DNA of 64,000 nucleotides from Coprinellus micaceus (Eukaryota > Basidiomycota > Agaricomycetes > Agaricales > Psathyrellaceae). The first letter of the stretch is position 1. The number at the start of each line of letters is the position of its first letter. The stretch spans positions 1,054,001-1,118,000 of the forward strand of contig OX596336.1 of assembly GCA_951394405.1 (NCBI GenBank), read 5' to 3'. Under the pieces are notes generated by a model. The model was not told where the DNA came from and ran no database searches. It saw only the letters and a list, made by a program, of their open reading frames with translations. Shown here one piece after another: positions 1 to 12,509 of the stretch. The position numbers were made by a program, and so were the translations under genes.

Positions 1-842
1 GATAAACGGGCGAAGCGGTGAGGGGACTCCTCGTTGGTCAAGATGATCAACTTCTGGAGGAGGGGGCCCGCGTAAAGGCTCTTGCAGTCTAGTATTGAGG
101 AAGGACCTTCGTGGTCGAGGTGCTGGGGATGCCAGCCAGTGTCAGTAATCCGAACCTTCTTCAGCCGAGGTAGCGATATATCTGTCGAGAAGATCTCAAC
201 CAACTCCAACTGCGACTCGAAATCCAGAGACTCCCAACGCTGGGAGTGCACGATAAGCTTTCGGAAAACGGTACGCATGATATCCGTGTGTAGTGGGGAG
301 GATCCAGGGAGGTGTGGGCCTTTGCGCATGCGAATGGAAATCGGGACACTGGCGGAACGCTGCAACCATCGGTCAACCTCAGCCTCGAAGGAGGCCCGCT
401 TCAGCTCGTCTTCATGTCGTTGTTGGGATCTCGCTTGGAGGGTCACAGGAACTGTGATGTTCATCGACGACCACAACTCCGGGGTGTTCAACGCGATCTC
501 CCTCCACATCCTACACACCCTCAACAGCACCAATGGCGCATCGCAGACGCGGAAAGAGGCATACCCGGGCGTCGGTGATTTCGCCTGTAGGAATATCGCC
601 TCCATGACCTCTGTCGGGAGGCGTCGAATCCACGAAGCAGCTGATCTCGCAGGCCGCATCTTCTTCAACAGTGCACTCTTCGCCTTGTATAACCTCTCGC
701 TCTCCTCCAGGTTGGCCTTGATGTCTTCCTCGAGCTTGACCAGCTCTGCCTCTTCGGGTGCGAGCATCGCTTTGAGCTCCTCAAGTTCAGCATCGGTAGG
801 GGGACGGTTGCTCGAGGCGAAGTCGCCAATGTTGACACCCAT
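1..842 (-). CDS. F-box domain protein, 3' end cut by window
   Basis: One uninterrupted reading frame of about 280 codons runs from an ATG at 842 to the window edge. The product opens with a charged, Glu/Lys-rich helix (about residues 20-65, probable coiled coil). An F-box follows: a leucine-proline motif (RRLPTEVMEAIF, about 70-82), then LLRVCRMWREIALNTPELWS about 30 residues later. This coil plus F-box plus downstream helical region layout is very common in agaricomycete F-box families. Such proteins dock substrates to SCF ubiquitin ligases through Skp1. The substrate cannot be told. No intron is needed in the visible part. A long frame on the opposite strand (82-1215) is an antisense shadow. 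Family call confident; function only general. Confidence 0.82.
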   Translation of the reverse strand, partial: MGVNIGDFASSNRPPTDAELEELKAMLAPEEAELVKLEEDIKANLEESERLYKAKSALLKKMRPARSAASWIRRLPTEVMEAIFLQAKSPTPGYASFRVCDAPLVLLRVCRMWREIALNTPELWSSMNITVPVTLQARSQQRHEDELKRASFEAEVDRWLQRSASVPISIRMRKGPHLPGSSPLHTDIMRTVFRKLIVHSQRWESLDFESQLELVEIFSTDISLPRLKKVRITDTGWHPQHLDHEGPSSILDCKSLYAGPLLQKLIILTNEESPHRFARL

Positions 843-1066
843 CGGCTGCGGAATGGGCCAGGATATTGGGCCTGGAGAGATCGGAGGGGGCGATCGGGGA
901 CAAGGACGAGACACCAGCCGGTGGCCTGGAGCTCTTTGTCGGAGACGATGGTGGTCGAGGTCAACCAGGACGTCGCCAGGCGATACCGGTGAGAACGGCG
1001 GCGGGGACTCGTCGGGCGTCGGGTGCGGGGCGCATCATATCCGCCTTTTTTCCATCCTTGTTGTAC

Positions 1067-1140
1067 GGGCACATGGTGTAGTTGGTTATCACGCTCGCTT
1101 AGCATGCGAGAGGTGTTGGGTTCAATTCCCAATGTGTCCA
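1067..1140 (+). tRNA. tRNA-Ala (anticodon AGC)
   Basis: A 74-nt cloverleaf can be folded. The acceptor GGGCACA pairs with TGTGTCC, leaving discriminator A. The anticodon stem CTCGC/GCGAG holds loop TTAGCAT with anticodon AGC. The T arm carries the B box GGTTCAATTCC, and the A box (TGGTGTAGTTGG) is intact. There is no intron. A T5 run follows immediately. Confidence 0.95.
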
Positions 1141-1142
1141 TC

Positions 1143-1147
1143 TTTTT
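1143..1147 (+). terminator. RNA polymerase III T-run terminator
   Basis: Five consecutive T residues lie 2 nt after the tRNA discriminator base, as expected for Pol III termination. Confidence 0.8.
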
Positions 1148-1973
1148 GCCCACCCCCCGGCTTTGCAATGTCCGAGGGCCGAAAACCGGAAGTTCCCGAC
1201 TGGCCCAATCTGTGAGAATGCCGGCATCTTCTCCTTCTTCCTCCCCTTCACGGCGCAATCTCGAGTGGGTTGCTCTCACTTTGAGGCTCACATCGGGAAA
1301 GCTTGGAACCTGCACTTTTGAGCTCCAATTTGTTATTCAACCTTGTTCTAGTCTCCACTGTTAGCAGCAAGTATGAGTCGGTGGCGCTCGAAAGTCTGGT
1401 GCGTGGCCCTTCGTCATGGCCGCATGCATGATTGGAACGATAACCTGCTGCCTTGTGTTTTCAGTTCCTGCGAGGACGTGTCCGAAAGTCTGAGTCCAAC
1501 GCTATTTATTGTTTTATCGCCCGGACTTGGCGCCGATTCTGGCGAACTCAGCGCTTTGTGCTGGGTGTAGTCTCGAGAAGAAGTTCCGTTCCTTGCGACT
1601 TCTCTCTCGAATTTGACTTGCAGAACCATCATTTGATTGGTATCGTGGGTCAGAACCTCTCTGTATCTCAGTCCGAGTCTGCGGAAAAACAGACCCTGTG
1701 ACGACAGCAAGTGAGAACATGCCCAGTTGCTACCAGATAAAGGGATCGCCGCGCGTTTGCCTCGCCTTGTGATGCTGAGCAACACGCGGCGTCCGTAGCT
1801 TCTGGGGACTTTGGTGTGAGCGGTGCCTAGCGCTTCCATCTCGTCGGTATCCGCATCCTGTTCTCCACATTACTTATAGACGATTGGGAGCAATCATGGT
1901 CTCCTTGTCGTTTCACACAGCTTCGAGCTTACCCTTGGACTTTGTGGACCTTCTACAATCGCTCTACAACGCG
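1148..1973. other. Intergenic, tRNA to ceramidase
   Basis: Short frames on both strands overlap each other and none shows a recognisable domain or splice-consistent extension. The right end holds the ceramidase promoter. An ATG at 1896 is in frame with the ceramidase but would add an unlikely extension before its signal peptide. No other structure seen. Confidence 0.5.
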
Positions 1974-4900
1974 ATGTGGAACGGGCTCCTCACTTTGGCG
2001 GCGTTGTTCGTCTCGACATCGTTTCTCCAGCAGAATGGGGTGAAGGGACAGTATCTGTTGGGCTTGGGTGAGTCGCACGACCACTTGACGGACGAAAGTA
2101 GGCTCACTTTTCATAGGCGTTGGCGACGTGACTGGGCCTGTCGTCGAGACGAACCTCATGGTATGTAACGTCCACTCTCCCCCCCTTTCTCACCTAACCC
2201 TTCCTAGGGGTATGCGTCCTTGGACCAGGTCGGCACAGGTCTACATATGAGGCAGAGAAGCCGAGCCTTCATCGTGGCCGAGCCTTCAGCTCCAAACAAG
2301 AGGGTCGTGTTCATCAACGCTGGTGAGTCCAGCCTTCGTGCAAACACGCTTCGATTGCTTACCGTTTCCAGACATCGGAATGGGAGACACCGGCGTCCGC
2401 AGAAGCATCATCCAGCAGCTCTCTTCCCAATTCCCTGGTGTCTACTCCAAGGATAACGTTGCCTTCGTTGCAACCCACTCACATGCCGGCGTGGGGGGTT
2501 ACGTGGAGAACCTGCTTCCGCAGATCACATCCTTGGGCTACGTCAAGCAAACCGCCGACGCTGTCGTAGCAGGGACCGTTCGCGCAGTGCAACGTGCCCA
2601 CGCTAACTTGGCTCCAGGCAACCTCCGCCTGGGGAACGCAACTGTCCTCGATGCCAATATTAACAGGTCCCCAACGGCCTACCTTGCGAACCCTGCGGAG
2701 GAACGTGCAAAGTACCAGTATGACGTCGACAAGGATATGACCGTCCTTCGTTTCGACGATACGAACGGCAATGCGAGGGGACTTCTTAGCTTCTTTGCTG
2801 TTCACGGAACAAGTCTGTACAACGTAAGCCGTCGCTTTAGCGCCCAGGCCAAGTTTAACTCCCTCTTAGAACAACACCCTCGTGAGCGGAGACAACAAAG
2901 GAATGGCGGCGTACTTGTACGAGAACTCTGTGGAGCCAAACACGATGCCAGGAAACACTTCTTTTGTCGCTGGTTTCACACAATGTTAGTGCGCTTCACT
3001 TCCTCCTATGTCAGTGCGGAAGCTTATTCTGGAACCCAGCAAACGTCGGTGATACGTCGCCCAATACGTGAGCCGACCATTCCACTTTGGTCGATCTGCC
3101 AAATGCTAACTATGGAGAAGCCTTGGACCTATATGCCAGAGCCCCGGGAAAGCATGGGACGGGCAGCCATGTGACGCGAATCAGTCGACCTGCGGAGGTA
3201 CAGTCCAGGACTGTCGCGGAAGGTGTGTTCTGAATCCGTTGTTCTTGGACCCCAATGTCAAATTCGAATCTTCTTTTGAAACTGACCAATGCAAAACACT
3301 GTCTTCCTTACTATAGAGGTCCGGGATTCCGTATCTCCGACTACGAATCCAACCGAATCATCGGTGAACTTCAGTTCCGAGGTGCACAGACGGTCATGAG
3401 TGGCTCACTTAGCGCCGTGAGCGGGGCTGTTCGAAGTGTTCATGTCTATGTCGAGATGTGAGGCTTCCTCCTTCACTTCTAGATCCGAATGGGCTCTAAA
3501 CACGATCGTCCCCCTTCTTAGGGCTACGCATAGCTTCGCCTTGCCCAACGGAACTGTGGTCTCGACTTGTCCCGCTGCTATGGGTGAGTAGTTCCCTTGA
3601 GGCGAGATTTGTTCGGCCTTGTCTCATTACCTCGCCCTCAGGTTACGGCTTCGCTGGGGGTACCACGTAATTGACGATCATGTTCCTTTCCTATCGCTAC
3701 TTGCTCACCAATTCCTCGTACAGTGATGGGCCCGGTGCTCTCGACTTCGTCCAAGGAGACAACACGACCGACCCTCAGTGAGTGATATGATAGATGAATC
3801 ACATAGAGATAACGCCCTAATCACTGATATACCAGGAATCCGTTCTGGGAAATCGTAAAAGGTCATATTTCATGGGCGTCTACGTGAAGACTAAACACTG
3901 ACATTGACTTTGACGTGCCCTTCTCTGGGTTCGAATTCCTCTACCGCCTTTGGTATTCTATTCTTTGCACTCTGCACCCTCGTTTTCCCCCTTCTCTAGG
4001 CGCGGTAACTCCTGTGCCTAGCAGCGAACAGAAACGGTGCCATGAGCCCAAACCCATCTTGCTCAACACGGTGAGTTATTTGGAGGTCCCTATGGGGAAT
4101 GAAACGCTTTTGATACCTGATACTGACAATATACCCATCATCGATAAGGGAGCTGCGCACCTGCCGTACGAATGGGCCCCAAATCGTGTCGATGTCCAGA
4201 TGCTCCGCGTTGGAAACTTCGGTGAGTGGTCGTGTTGGTCGCCGGTATTACTTTGCAAACAAATTGATCATGTTTCTTTCACGCCTCGCTTGATGATTTC
4301 TTAATTGCCATTATATTTACGTTGTACTTTGACGGTGCCTCCTGGATGGTGATTTCTCATGCTCAGTAATGCTCATCATGCCTGGTAAGCGCTTGCTCCC
4401 GACTCGCTACCCACATTGGCCCACCACTCCATCCTCTACTGATACCTATCTCCGAATCTGTAGGAGAACTCACGACGATGGCTGGCCGAAGAATACGGTC
4501 CGTGATTTTTCATTATCTATCGTCACCTTCCGTCAAGCTGATCTCACATACGGGCTCTGTTAATTTTTCTGATCCATTTTATTCGTTCCTTCACCGGACT
4601 CATTCGTCTATGAATTCGGTGCAAAAACCAACGCGCCATCGCATCTACCCATCCTGGGTCGGATCCTTACTCAATCTTACGTGACGCCGCCACCGATCCC
4701 GCGTCTATTCGCGCCCCCCATGAATTGGAATTGGAGCCCACAGGGAAGCCGTCCGAGCAAAGCTCATCTCCACAGGCCTTATCGGCTCGAATGCATACGT
4801 CGTTGTCGCCGGGCCCGCCAACGCCTACGCCCACTACGTCACCACGCGCGAGGAGTACGCCGTCCAGCGATATGAGGGTGCAAGCACCATTTTCGGCCCA

Positions 4901-5901
4901 TGTACGTCCTATAACCTTATTCTAACGAGGCAGCTGGGGACGAGTTGCCTTTGTTTTCCGTCTATGGGCCGAGCGCTTGACATGGCAGATGACCTTGCGG
5001 CTACCTTCATTTCTCCGAGAGTTCCTCAATTCATTCTACTGTGACTGACCCCCTATTCCCCTGTATCTTTGATAGTCACTCTCGAGGCGTACATCGACAA
5101 GTATACTAGCTTGGTACCATTCCTCGGGGACACCGCCAGCGGAACGCCTCCGAGCGATCCTGCCCCGGAAGACCAGACGAAGAAGGCTATCTCCCTGCAG
5201 GTGAACCTCTTAATCATTCTTGGCTGCCGTCCCCGTCCCCCTAACCTACTCCGACTCGGTAACAGACTGGTGTGGTCTTTGACGCTGCTCCCATTGGGAA
5301 GAAGTTCGGAGATGTGTTAGTGAATGTGAACACCACACCATATCGCGCCGGCGACAAAGTTTCGGCTCAGTTCGTTGGAGCCAATCCTAGGGTATGTTTC
5401 TGACCTCTTTCTAAGGGGTGACAAATTTACCTGGGATCCCTTCGCTTCTTGCCAGAATAACCTTCGATTGGAAGGCACCTTCCTCACCATAGATCGCCTC
5501 GAGAACGGACAATGGAGGACTGTTCGATCTGATTCCCATCCGTCCACTACCTATCAGTGGAAGAGAGTGAACACGGTATGCCTATTACGCTGACATATTA
5601 CGGCGACCTCTCTTACATTCGGCATAGATCACTGGCACGAGTACCGTTACGATTTCATGGTGAGTTATATTTGCGCTTCGAAATCCGTTGCTTTCGCTAA
5701 TCTCACTCTGTCCCCCAGGACTATCGAAAGCGGGACACCTGGTACGTTTTACTCCTCTTCATCAAGCAACTTCACCTGCTGATTTTGCCCCGCCACCCTC
5801 CAGCGGGAACCTACCGCCTCAGTTACTTCGGAGATTCGAAGCCATTTATTGGAAGGATTTCTGCATTCTCAGGGGTCTCCGCCTCGTTTACTGTCGCATA
5901 G
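1974..5901 (+). CDS. Neutral (non-lysosomal) ceramidase
   Basis: A gene of many short exons encodes a secreted or surface ceramide N-deacylase, which splits ceramide into sphingosine and fatty acid. The chosen ATG gives a signal peptide (MWNGLLTLAALFVSTSFL). An upstream in-frame ATG at 1896 is possible but gives no signal sequence. Visible family motifs are the early GVGDVTGP segment, DIGMGDTG, THSHAGVGGY (zinc-ligand region), VHGTSLYN, and the catalytic-serine motif VGDTSPN, recovered by joining exons near 3045-3065. The Cys-rich GQPCDANQSTC segment and the C-terminal beta domain (GTYRLSYFGDSKP) follow, ending in a TAG at 5899-5901. Introns of about 50-130 nt keep frame through the segments I followed. 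It looks intact. The family is sure; individual exon borders between 3.5 and 5.6 kb are less so. Confidence 0.88.
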
Positions 5902-6246
5902 ACCCTTCTCCGGACCCGTTTCCCCTGGACCTTCGAACCATTGACTCTATATGACAACCTTTCATAAGTACTCGATACTAGCTGCGCTTCAATTTCGCAT
6001 GTAGTGAGGCTCAAGCCTGCCTCTACCCCTGAGCGCATAAATGCGACCGGCCTCGCGTTTGCCATGAGCTTGATTGAGCCAAACTTGTGCATAAGAGGTG
6101 TGGTGAAGGGTGTGAGGTGCTGTGAACGCAACCACATACAGCATTCCCCAGCCGCCCCTTCTCCCCGACTTCCACCTTCACTTGTCAACGGAGATCCCAG
6201 ACGAAGATACCGTTTACACATAGCCAGTCACACCAAGCAAATCTGA
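5902..6246. other. Intergenic, ceramidase to unknown gene
   Basis: This 345-bp gap holds the ceramidase 3' region and the promoter of the next gene. No coding or RNA signal was recognised. Confidence 0.5.
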
Positions 6247-6980
6247 ATGTTCCGCAATTTCGCAAACCAGCTGATCAACGGGACCGGAGCGCAATTGGGC
6301 GCTAATGATGGCAGCGGTTCGGGCGACAAGACGAGCATGGCACCCACCCTACGCTCCGACGTCTACAGCGCTATCGACGGGGTCAAGGCATGGCTGACGG
6401 GCGGACAGGGGCGAGGGCAGGCAGGCGATGGGGTGTCATACCAGTCGTTGTTAACCCTCATCCAGAAGCATTTCCCGCATACGCAGCTCGGGCTGGACGC
6501 AGTAGGACAGCTGGAGAATGAAGTCGCAGTTATAGTTGGGGGCGTAACTAATATGGTGTTGGAAGTCAGCAAATGGGAAGGGATGGCCGGGGCGATGGCC
6601 ATGGGTACTTGGGTGGACACTTTGGTGGATGGACATAGAGCGGTCGATGCGGCCAAGTCGAGGAAGGATACGATTGCGAACGGAATCATAAAGGGACTGA
6701 ATTACAACACCGACACGGGGCTCATGACCAAGGAGTTCACTGCCAAGATTCAGATTATATCGACGTTGAAATCAGGTAAGTGCCCACCTTCTTCTCTGCC
6801 GTTTCTCGTTTCATTTCTTCCTTTTTCTGTGTCGAACTCCATCATGTACTATCAATTAATATTGGCACGCTCATCGTACTGATTGGATTCTTCCTCTTTG
6901 CAGTTAGTGCGAGAATATATGGGGCAGGAACCGACGAGGCAAGGAAGAGCGAGGCTTTGTGGAGCTCCAAGTTCATGTAG
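6247..6980 (+). CDS. Unrecognised 201-aa protein, two exons
   Basis: Exon 1 is 6247-6775 and exon 2 is 6904-6980, joined by a GTAAGT...TTGCAG intron of 128 nt. The join keeps frame and gives 201 residues. The N-terminal third is Gly/Asp-rich and probably disordered. The middle is predicted helical, with alternating Val/Ile/Ala and acidic or basic residues. There is no signal peptide or membrane segment. I do not recognise the family. It may be basidiomycete-specific. Confidence 0.65.
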
Positions 6981-7522
6981 TCTCTTTCTGTGTATAGTAG
7001 CCGTCATGTTTGCGCTGTTTGCATCGGATTGGATTATAGTATTGTGCGAGTGCGTGAATGCGTGTATCTGTAGTGTGAATAGGAACGAAGCGGAGTGTCT
7101 AGCTCCCGAAGAGCGGGTACATGAATGGTGGAACTAGGAGAAACATGCGAGTATCTATACAAAATTACAACGGTGAAGTAAACCCAGTACATGAAAGCCC
7201 AAAACATAAGACCCACAAGAAAAATTAGTTATAACATATGACGGTATCAGAAGCATAGTGCATGCGATGTCCGAAGAACTGAAAGCAGAAACAAAGCGCG
7301 AAACTACACACAGGGTAGGGGGACTGTAAATAAGCGGCGAATATATAGTAGTATGCATGAGAGGTTTTGTCCATGGTACAATGTTCTGTGGGGAACGGTC
7401 AGTATCTTCAGGACTGCATGGGAAAAGATGGAACTACGTACACATTATCTGACTCACAAGACTAGGAAAGAGGGCGGCATAGCAGTAGTACAGGAAGGAC
7501 AGGACGGTGGTGATGGTACAGT
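6981..7522. other. Intergenic, convergent 3' ends
   Basis: This 540-bp, relatively AT-rich gap lies between convergent genes. Only short overlapping frames occur. Nothing else seen. Confidence 0.5.
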
Positions 7523-9043
7523 TCAGTGAGAGTAGGGAGCGATGCTAGTTCCGTTGTTCCAAGGCGTAATATCATAGTACTGTTGCGGCTTCTCGTAGTA
7601 TACCTCAGGTGATGGCATTTGAAGCATGGAGTCGAAAGGGGACGACGAGACATCGAGGCGGAGGGCTGGTGACTTCTGCTGTGGCGTGGAGAGGAGGTCG
7701 GAGCAGCTGTCAAAGGCAGAGGGGAAGAGGGGGATATTAGGAGAGGAGTATGTGAAGCGGTACATCGTCGAGAAGAGGATTTTCGAGGTAAGGGAAGTAG
7801 GCGTTCCTGACGGCTGTTCCTCGACCACGCGGTGTACAACGGTATGGCGGGAGAGATCTACAGGGGATTTGATGAGCGGATAGAACAGCCGACAGGGGAA
7901 GACAGCTTACCATTCATCTGACAGAGCTTCCCCCAGTACCCGGGCAGAAGACGGGTGCTGTACAGGTACGTGCCTTCGGAGGGCGTGAGGGCGCCCGCCG
8001 CTTCCAAAGGGGAGTCTTCTGAGTAGACAAGCTCGTCGTCGAGATAGACCGAGAAGACGGAGACGGCGTTTATGAGGCATGGGGAGGCGAAGGTAACGGT
8101 CGGATCGATTTCCGTAATGTATCGGGCTTGGGGTGATATCCTTACCACCTCCATGCCACGCTCAGCCCAGATGAGCTCGTCTTCCTTGGGTGATTGCATC
8201 GGCGAGTCAAGAAGGCCCTTGGAGGAAGGACCAGGAAGTAAATCAACATAGACGATCGAGTTGGGCGGAGATTCCGCGGAGCATGCGATCCCCCTGTAGA
8301 GGAGGGTCTGTAGAGTGGCGTGGACCTCCGTGGGGGTAGTGGGCGCTCCAGGAGAAGAACGGTCACTGCATGAGGAGTCGGTGTCTTGGTAGCGAGAGGT
8401 CCCGTCGGGGAAGACGGGTGGCCGATGGGAAAGTTCGGGGGATTGAGAAGAGAACGGCTTGGGGATAGGTTTCCGGGGAGTGAGAAGGTTGAGAACTGAG
8501 CCGAACAGAAAGTCTTTTGAGATAAGGTGTCTGCAGGTGGAAGGGAATCGTCTTACGCTTTCGACCACCACAAGTATCTCTGAGCTGTTGTAGACGACTT
8601 CCAACCTGCTTCGCAGACCGGCGCTTGCCAGTTTTGTCATAAATCCAGTCGGAAATGAAGCGATTGCGGAGGGGGAATCGACCGAGCAGTCTGGTCTCTC
8701 TTGAGTCGTCGGGAATGTAATTCTCAAGACCTGGTCAGGGGGAGGTGTGTGAGACAGGGAGCGACACAGAAATCAATGGCTGGGTCCTACCTTCGATAAG
8801 TGCGGCCTCGAGCTCGGGGGGCCAAACAACCTCGCCTCCTCGCAAGGTTTTCCAGCTCTTGCGTCCCTTGACTATTGATTGGAAGACATCCTGTGTCCGG
8901 GGGTTGGTCAGTTGTGGAGAGGCGAAATTTTCTTCGATTGGGGATGGGTGCCTCATTGCGAGTTTTGAGGATCGAGTCGAGCGCGTTGTCGCCGGGGGAG
9001 CTGAAGCAGACGATGAGCGGGGACCAGTAGACCGGGCGGGCAT
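7523..9043 (-). CDS. TEA/ATTS-domain transcription factor
   Basis: Exon 1 (9043-8791) ends in the first half of the TEA domain (RKSWKTLRGGEVVWPPELEA). Exon 2 starts at 8730 and continues in phase as GLENYIPDDSRETRLLGRFP, then FISDWIYDKTGKRRSAKQVG and SRLQQLRDT. This completes an intact DNA-binding domain at about residues 60-135. A further intron after the TEA domain restores a long frame with Ser/Pro-rich linkers and a C-terminal half containing a beta-rich segment. The last exon ends with a TGA at 7525-7523. The family includes TEC1, AbaA and TEAD, nuclear factors binding CATTCC-type sites and controlling fungal morphogenesis or development. The targets here are unknown. Exon borders downstream of the TEA domain are approximate. 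Confidence 0.88.
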
Positions 9044-9093
9044 GCGAGAGATGAGAACGAGGAAGGGAAGATAAGCGCGGAGAGGTCCCCAGT

Positions 9094-9101
9094 ATATATA
9101 C
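9094..9101 (-). promoter_or_regulatory. TATA box of the TEA-factor gene
   Basis: TATATATA lies about 51 bp upstream of the chosen ATG at 9043 on the same strand, which supports that start. Confidence 0.55.
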
Positions 9102-9343
9102 TTACGGTATACAAACAAGGACGGTGGGACAGATCTCCGGGCGGGAAACCTCGTTAAATGGGTTGTTCGGGTGCTTGGTTTGTAAACCAAACAGGGTTCG
9201 GAGACCGATCTCGTCATTTGAACAACCAAGGCAATACCCTCCGTATCGCGACATGTCCGATTTCTTAGCCGTGCTGGCCTCCAGAACACCCAAAAGGTCC
9301 CCCTCTAAAGAGGGGTCCGAGACTCCGCGAATGAATAGATTTC

Positions 9344-9396
9344 AGAGGGGTCCGTCCGCCCACATGAGAGGGGTCCGTCCGCCCACATGAGAGGGG
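9344..9396. repeat. 23-bp tandem repeat, about 2.3 copies
   Basis: Two full identical 23-bp units (9344-9366 and 9367-9389, core GGGGTCCGTCCGCCCACATG) are followed by a partial third. They lie about 300 bp upstream of the TEA-factor ATG. Confidence 0.85.
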
Positions 9397-9559
9397 CACC
9401 CGGAGATTTCGTGGGAGTCCCCAAGTCACCAGAATTTTGCTGGCGGCGTTTGTCTCCTCCTCGAATCAATCTGCCCAGGAGCGCCAGATCCTTTGGGCTG
9501 TTGTTCTTGTTGTGTCGCTGTCGATCTGTGAACCTGCCACGAAGCGATCGCGATTCAAT

Positions 9560-12509
9560 TTAGGTCACAGCCACCCGGGTTTTGATGATATGCTGCGTCC
9601 ACATGGGGAAGGTCCTGCACGATATGGGTGGACCGTCGCGCAAGTTCCCAGGAGGAAGGTTGCCGAAACCTTTGCTCTCCGCCCACCAATATATCGGTTT
9701 AAGGGAATGTTCGTATTGGGAATGCGTTCGGACAACGAAACCCATTGGATGGTGCTCATAGAGCGAGACCTTGAACTGCCCTAGTGCATGTCACGGAGGA
9801 GACAATTGATGCCCCAATGGCGATACCATGCCAATTCATTCGCGGTGGGAGGAGGAGGAGGCTCCATTTTGATGGGGGGTGCGAATGTCCGCAGCCCACC
9901 CCCGATGGTGGTCGCTGGTTGTCGATCCTGTATTCTTGTGCATTTTGTGCTCTTAGGTCACCCGCTGTTCGCATTCTCTCGAGGAATTCCGAGCTCCATT
10001 GCAGTTGGGAGGGGCGAACTGTCCACGCACCCAGACAGCCACGCGGCATGCGCGTAGCCTAACTCGCAGAACCAGTGGCAAAAGCGTAGTGGAGGAACCC
10101 ACATCGGTAGTCGGGAGCCCGCTGGAGCGTGTTTGTCACTGAATAGTCAGGTATTGCCCCCTCCGACGTTATTCGGCACAAGCGTGATCCCAAGGGCACC
10201 ACGACCTGCAATGACGCACTGTTCCCCTCCAACTTGAACGGCACGCCCACCCCAGGTATCGTACTTCTGTCAGTGGTTCAGAACAATACAAAGTTTTCCT
10301 ATCGGATCGCTCAATTGTTTCTATAGGCTGACGTGCCCTTAACGGCACATTGCACGCCGTCCAATTCATGAGTGGACGAAGTGAACGTGTGTAGCCTTTA
10401 TCTATCGGGAGGGCTCCTAGAGCCGGGGCCCACGCTGCACCATGCTCGGGTCTCGACCAGGAGGATCACCCCCTTGGACAGCCTGATATGTCGCTGTGTT
10501 CCCCACACTGTGCACACCGAGAGTCGGGGGGCTTATCGAGAGCCCGCAAACCAAGGCGAACGGTTCACCAGCGTTCCTCAAGATCGCCATAGATAGAGCA
10601 GGGTCCGATGTCCAGATATCTCGACCTCTCCTGACATATAGGGCGGGCAGGCGTTTCCCGATTCCGCGATGTACTTCCATTCCGGAAGTATGGAGGCCAA
10701 CGAGCCTCAGCATGGTGCACTGGAACTATGGACGAGGATGGTAGAGGATGGTTCGGACCCGGCCTTTTAACCGCGTGCGATGGTCGATCACTCAAGCGAA
10801 ACGTGGCTACATTCCTCCCATCAGGAGGAAGACGGGGAGAGTGGATGATTGGGAGCTCGAGGGCTTTATTCGGGTCCACACCGCTCAAAACTTGACTGTC
10901 AATGACATCACTAGTGAAGGCGACAGGCGATAAAATACGTCTTTGAAAAGTCAGAGGAAGAGCGAGGGTGGGGGGAACAGGTGTTTGAGAATCCTTTTCT
11001 CAGTCCGACGGTCGAGCAGCCTAGGCACTTGGGTTGAGGATACTGGAGATAGGGCGTCCTCGTGTTTTTCCAAGATTGGAAAGGACGGTACGAGCGTCCA
11101 GGGACCGTCCATGCTTTTCCAAACCACTAAAATAGCACGCAATTCCAGAATTTCCGCCTGAGCGGGCGACCCACAGCAGTCGCTTTACTGATGGGTGTGC
11201 TATGGCCGGGCGGTTCAAAATTCCATGCAATTCGGGATATCCCATCCGTCGTTGATGGTGGATGTGGCGAACGTGGGAGTATCCCCAGTTGGCGGGTTTG
11301 CTTCCGGTGCGGTTGGCAAACTTTGGCTTGCTGGCACCTCGCACAGCGCCTCGCGTCGAGTCAGAGGCCTTCATGTTTTCTCATTGCACTCTCTGCCGCT
11401 ACGGAGACCTGTACAACGTTATTGCTGTGCACAGTGACCCGGCACCTGCCACAGGAGGGGTCGGATACACGGATCCTCCGTCTTTGGAAGATTGCTTTTT
11501 GGATCTAAGCGCTCAGGTCCCAACAACGGATCGGGCTCTCATTGACAAGGCACAGGGTTTCCAGATAGGGTAAGAATTACTCGAGACCCGGAAGAGGTGG
11601 TCTGCGTGCAATTCCCCGTATCTTGGGCCAATCTCCTGCCTTGTTTGCGCGGTCATGGTCATCACACGTATGGAATGTTTTGCTGCACTTTCGGAACCTT
11701 CTTGTGTGTACTGTGGATTCGGTGCGTGCTTGGACTGCGACACGACTTGACCTTTTTTTACACACAACACACGGGCGGTCTTCGCACGACAGGAACGTTG
11801 GCAGAGGTACAAACCGCAACTTTTCAGAACGCCGGCGCCAATACGCCCTTGTTTTCCTGATTTTCGTCTGCAATTGTCGATTACCCAGGAACGACCTCGA
11901 TTCAATAGAATGCCCAGGCACCGATGCAGAGTTCCTCCGACTCGCGTCTGACCTTGATGTGCCAGCATCCAAGCCCCAATCATCATAATCACTGCCGTTT
12001 CGGTCCCTGGGCGCTCGTAATTCCGTGACTGATATTCTCTGATATTTGTATGCGCTTTGATAGGTTCGACATAGAGTCAAACCTGTGGCCCCAGGTACGG
12101 TAAATACAATTTGGCATTTATGCCTATCGTGGTGTCCATTTGTACGAGAAGGGCTTTGCAAACCCAAATGGTCCCATGCAAAGGGCCACACGGCGTTCAA
12201 CGTTACGTTCTGCTGACTCGTGACATCTCTGAGCTGAGTGCTGCGGAGTGACGGTTTTCCAAATCACAGTTTTTCTTGAAGAGGAAATTCGAAACGTTAT
12301 ACACTACCCGTACCGCAGCACAAGGATACTCCCAGAACACGATGTCGGATGAGGTACAGAGAATCAAGGCATTCCCCGAAACACGGTGCGGGATAGTGGA
12401 ACTTCGCACCCCTACCTGCGACCCTCTCCTCGAGGACAGTCGGATCAAAGGAGGACAGAGCACCGACGCTAGTCGCGACAGCCAGGACACAGATTAGCGG
12501 CGTCTGCAC
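9560..12509 (-). other. Unresolved; possible fragmented secreted-protein gene
   Basis: Minus-strand frames read like pieces of one multi-exon secreted protein. At 12509 an ATG starts a good signal peptide (MQTPLICVLAVATSVGALSS). Near 12200 a frame reads NVTLNAVWPFAWDHLG. Near 10.6 kb another reads TSDPALSMAILRNAG. The segment ending at 9560 contains GFGNLPPGNLRDGPP. I could not join them into one continuous model, and frames on the plus strand compete. It may be a real gene with introns I failed to place, or a decaying one. No family recognised. Confidence 0.3.

Noticed and set aside
82..1215. 377-codon plus-strand frame
   Set aside because: It is antisense to a clear F-box protein and runs through a tRNA gene; its translation has no domain character.
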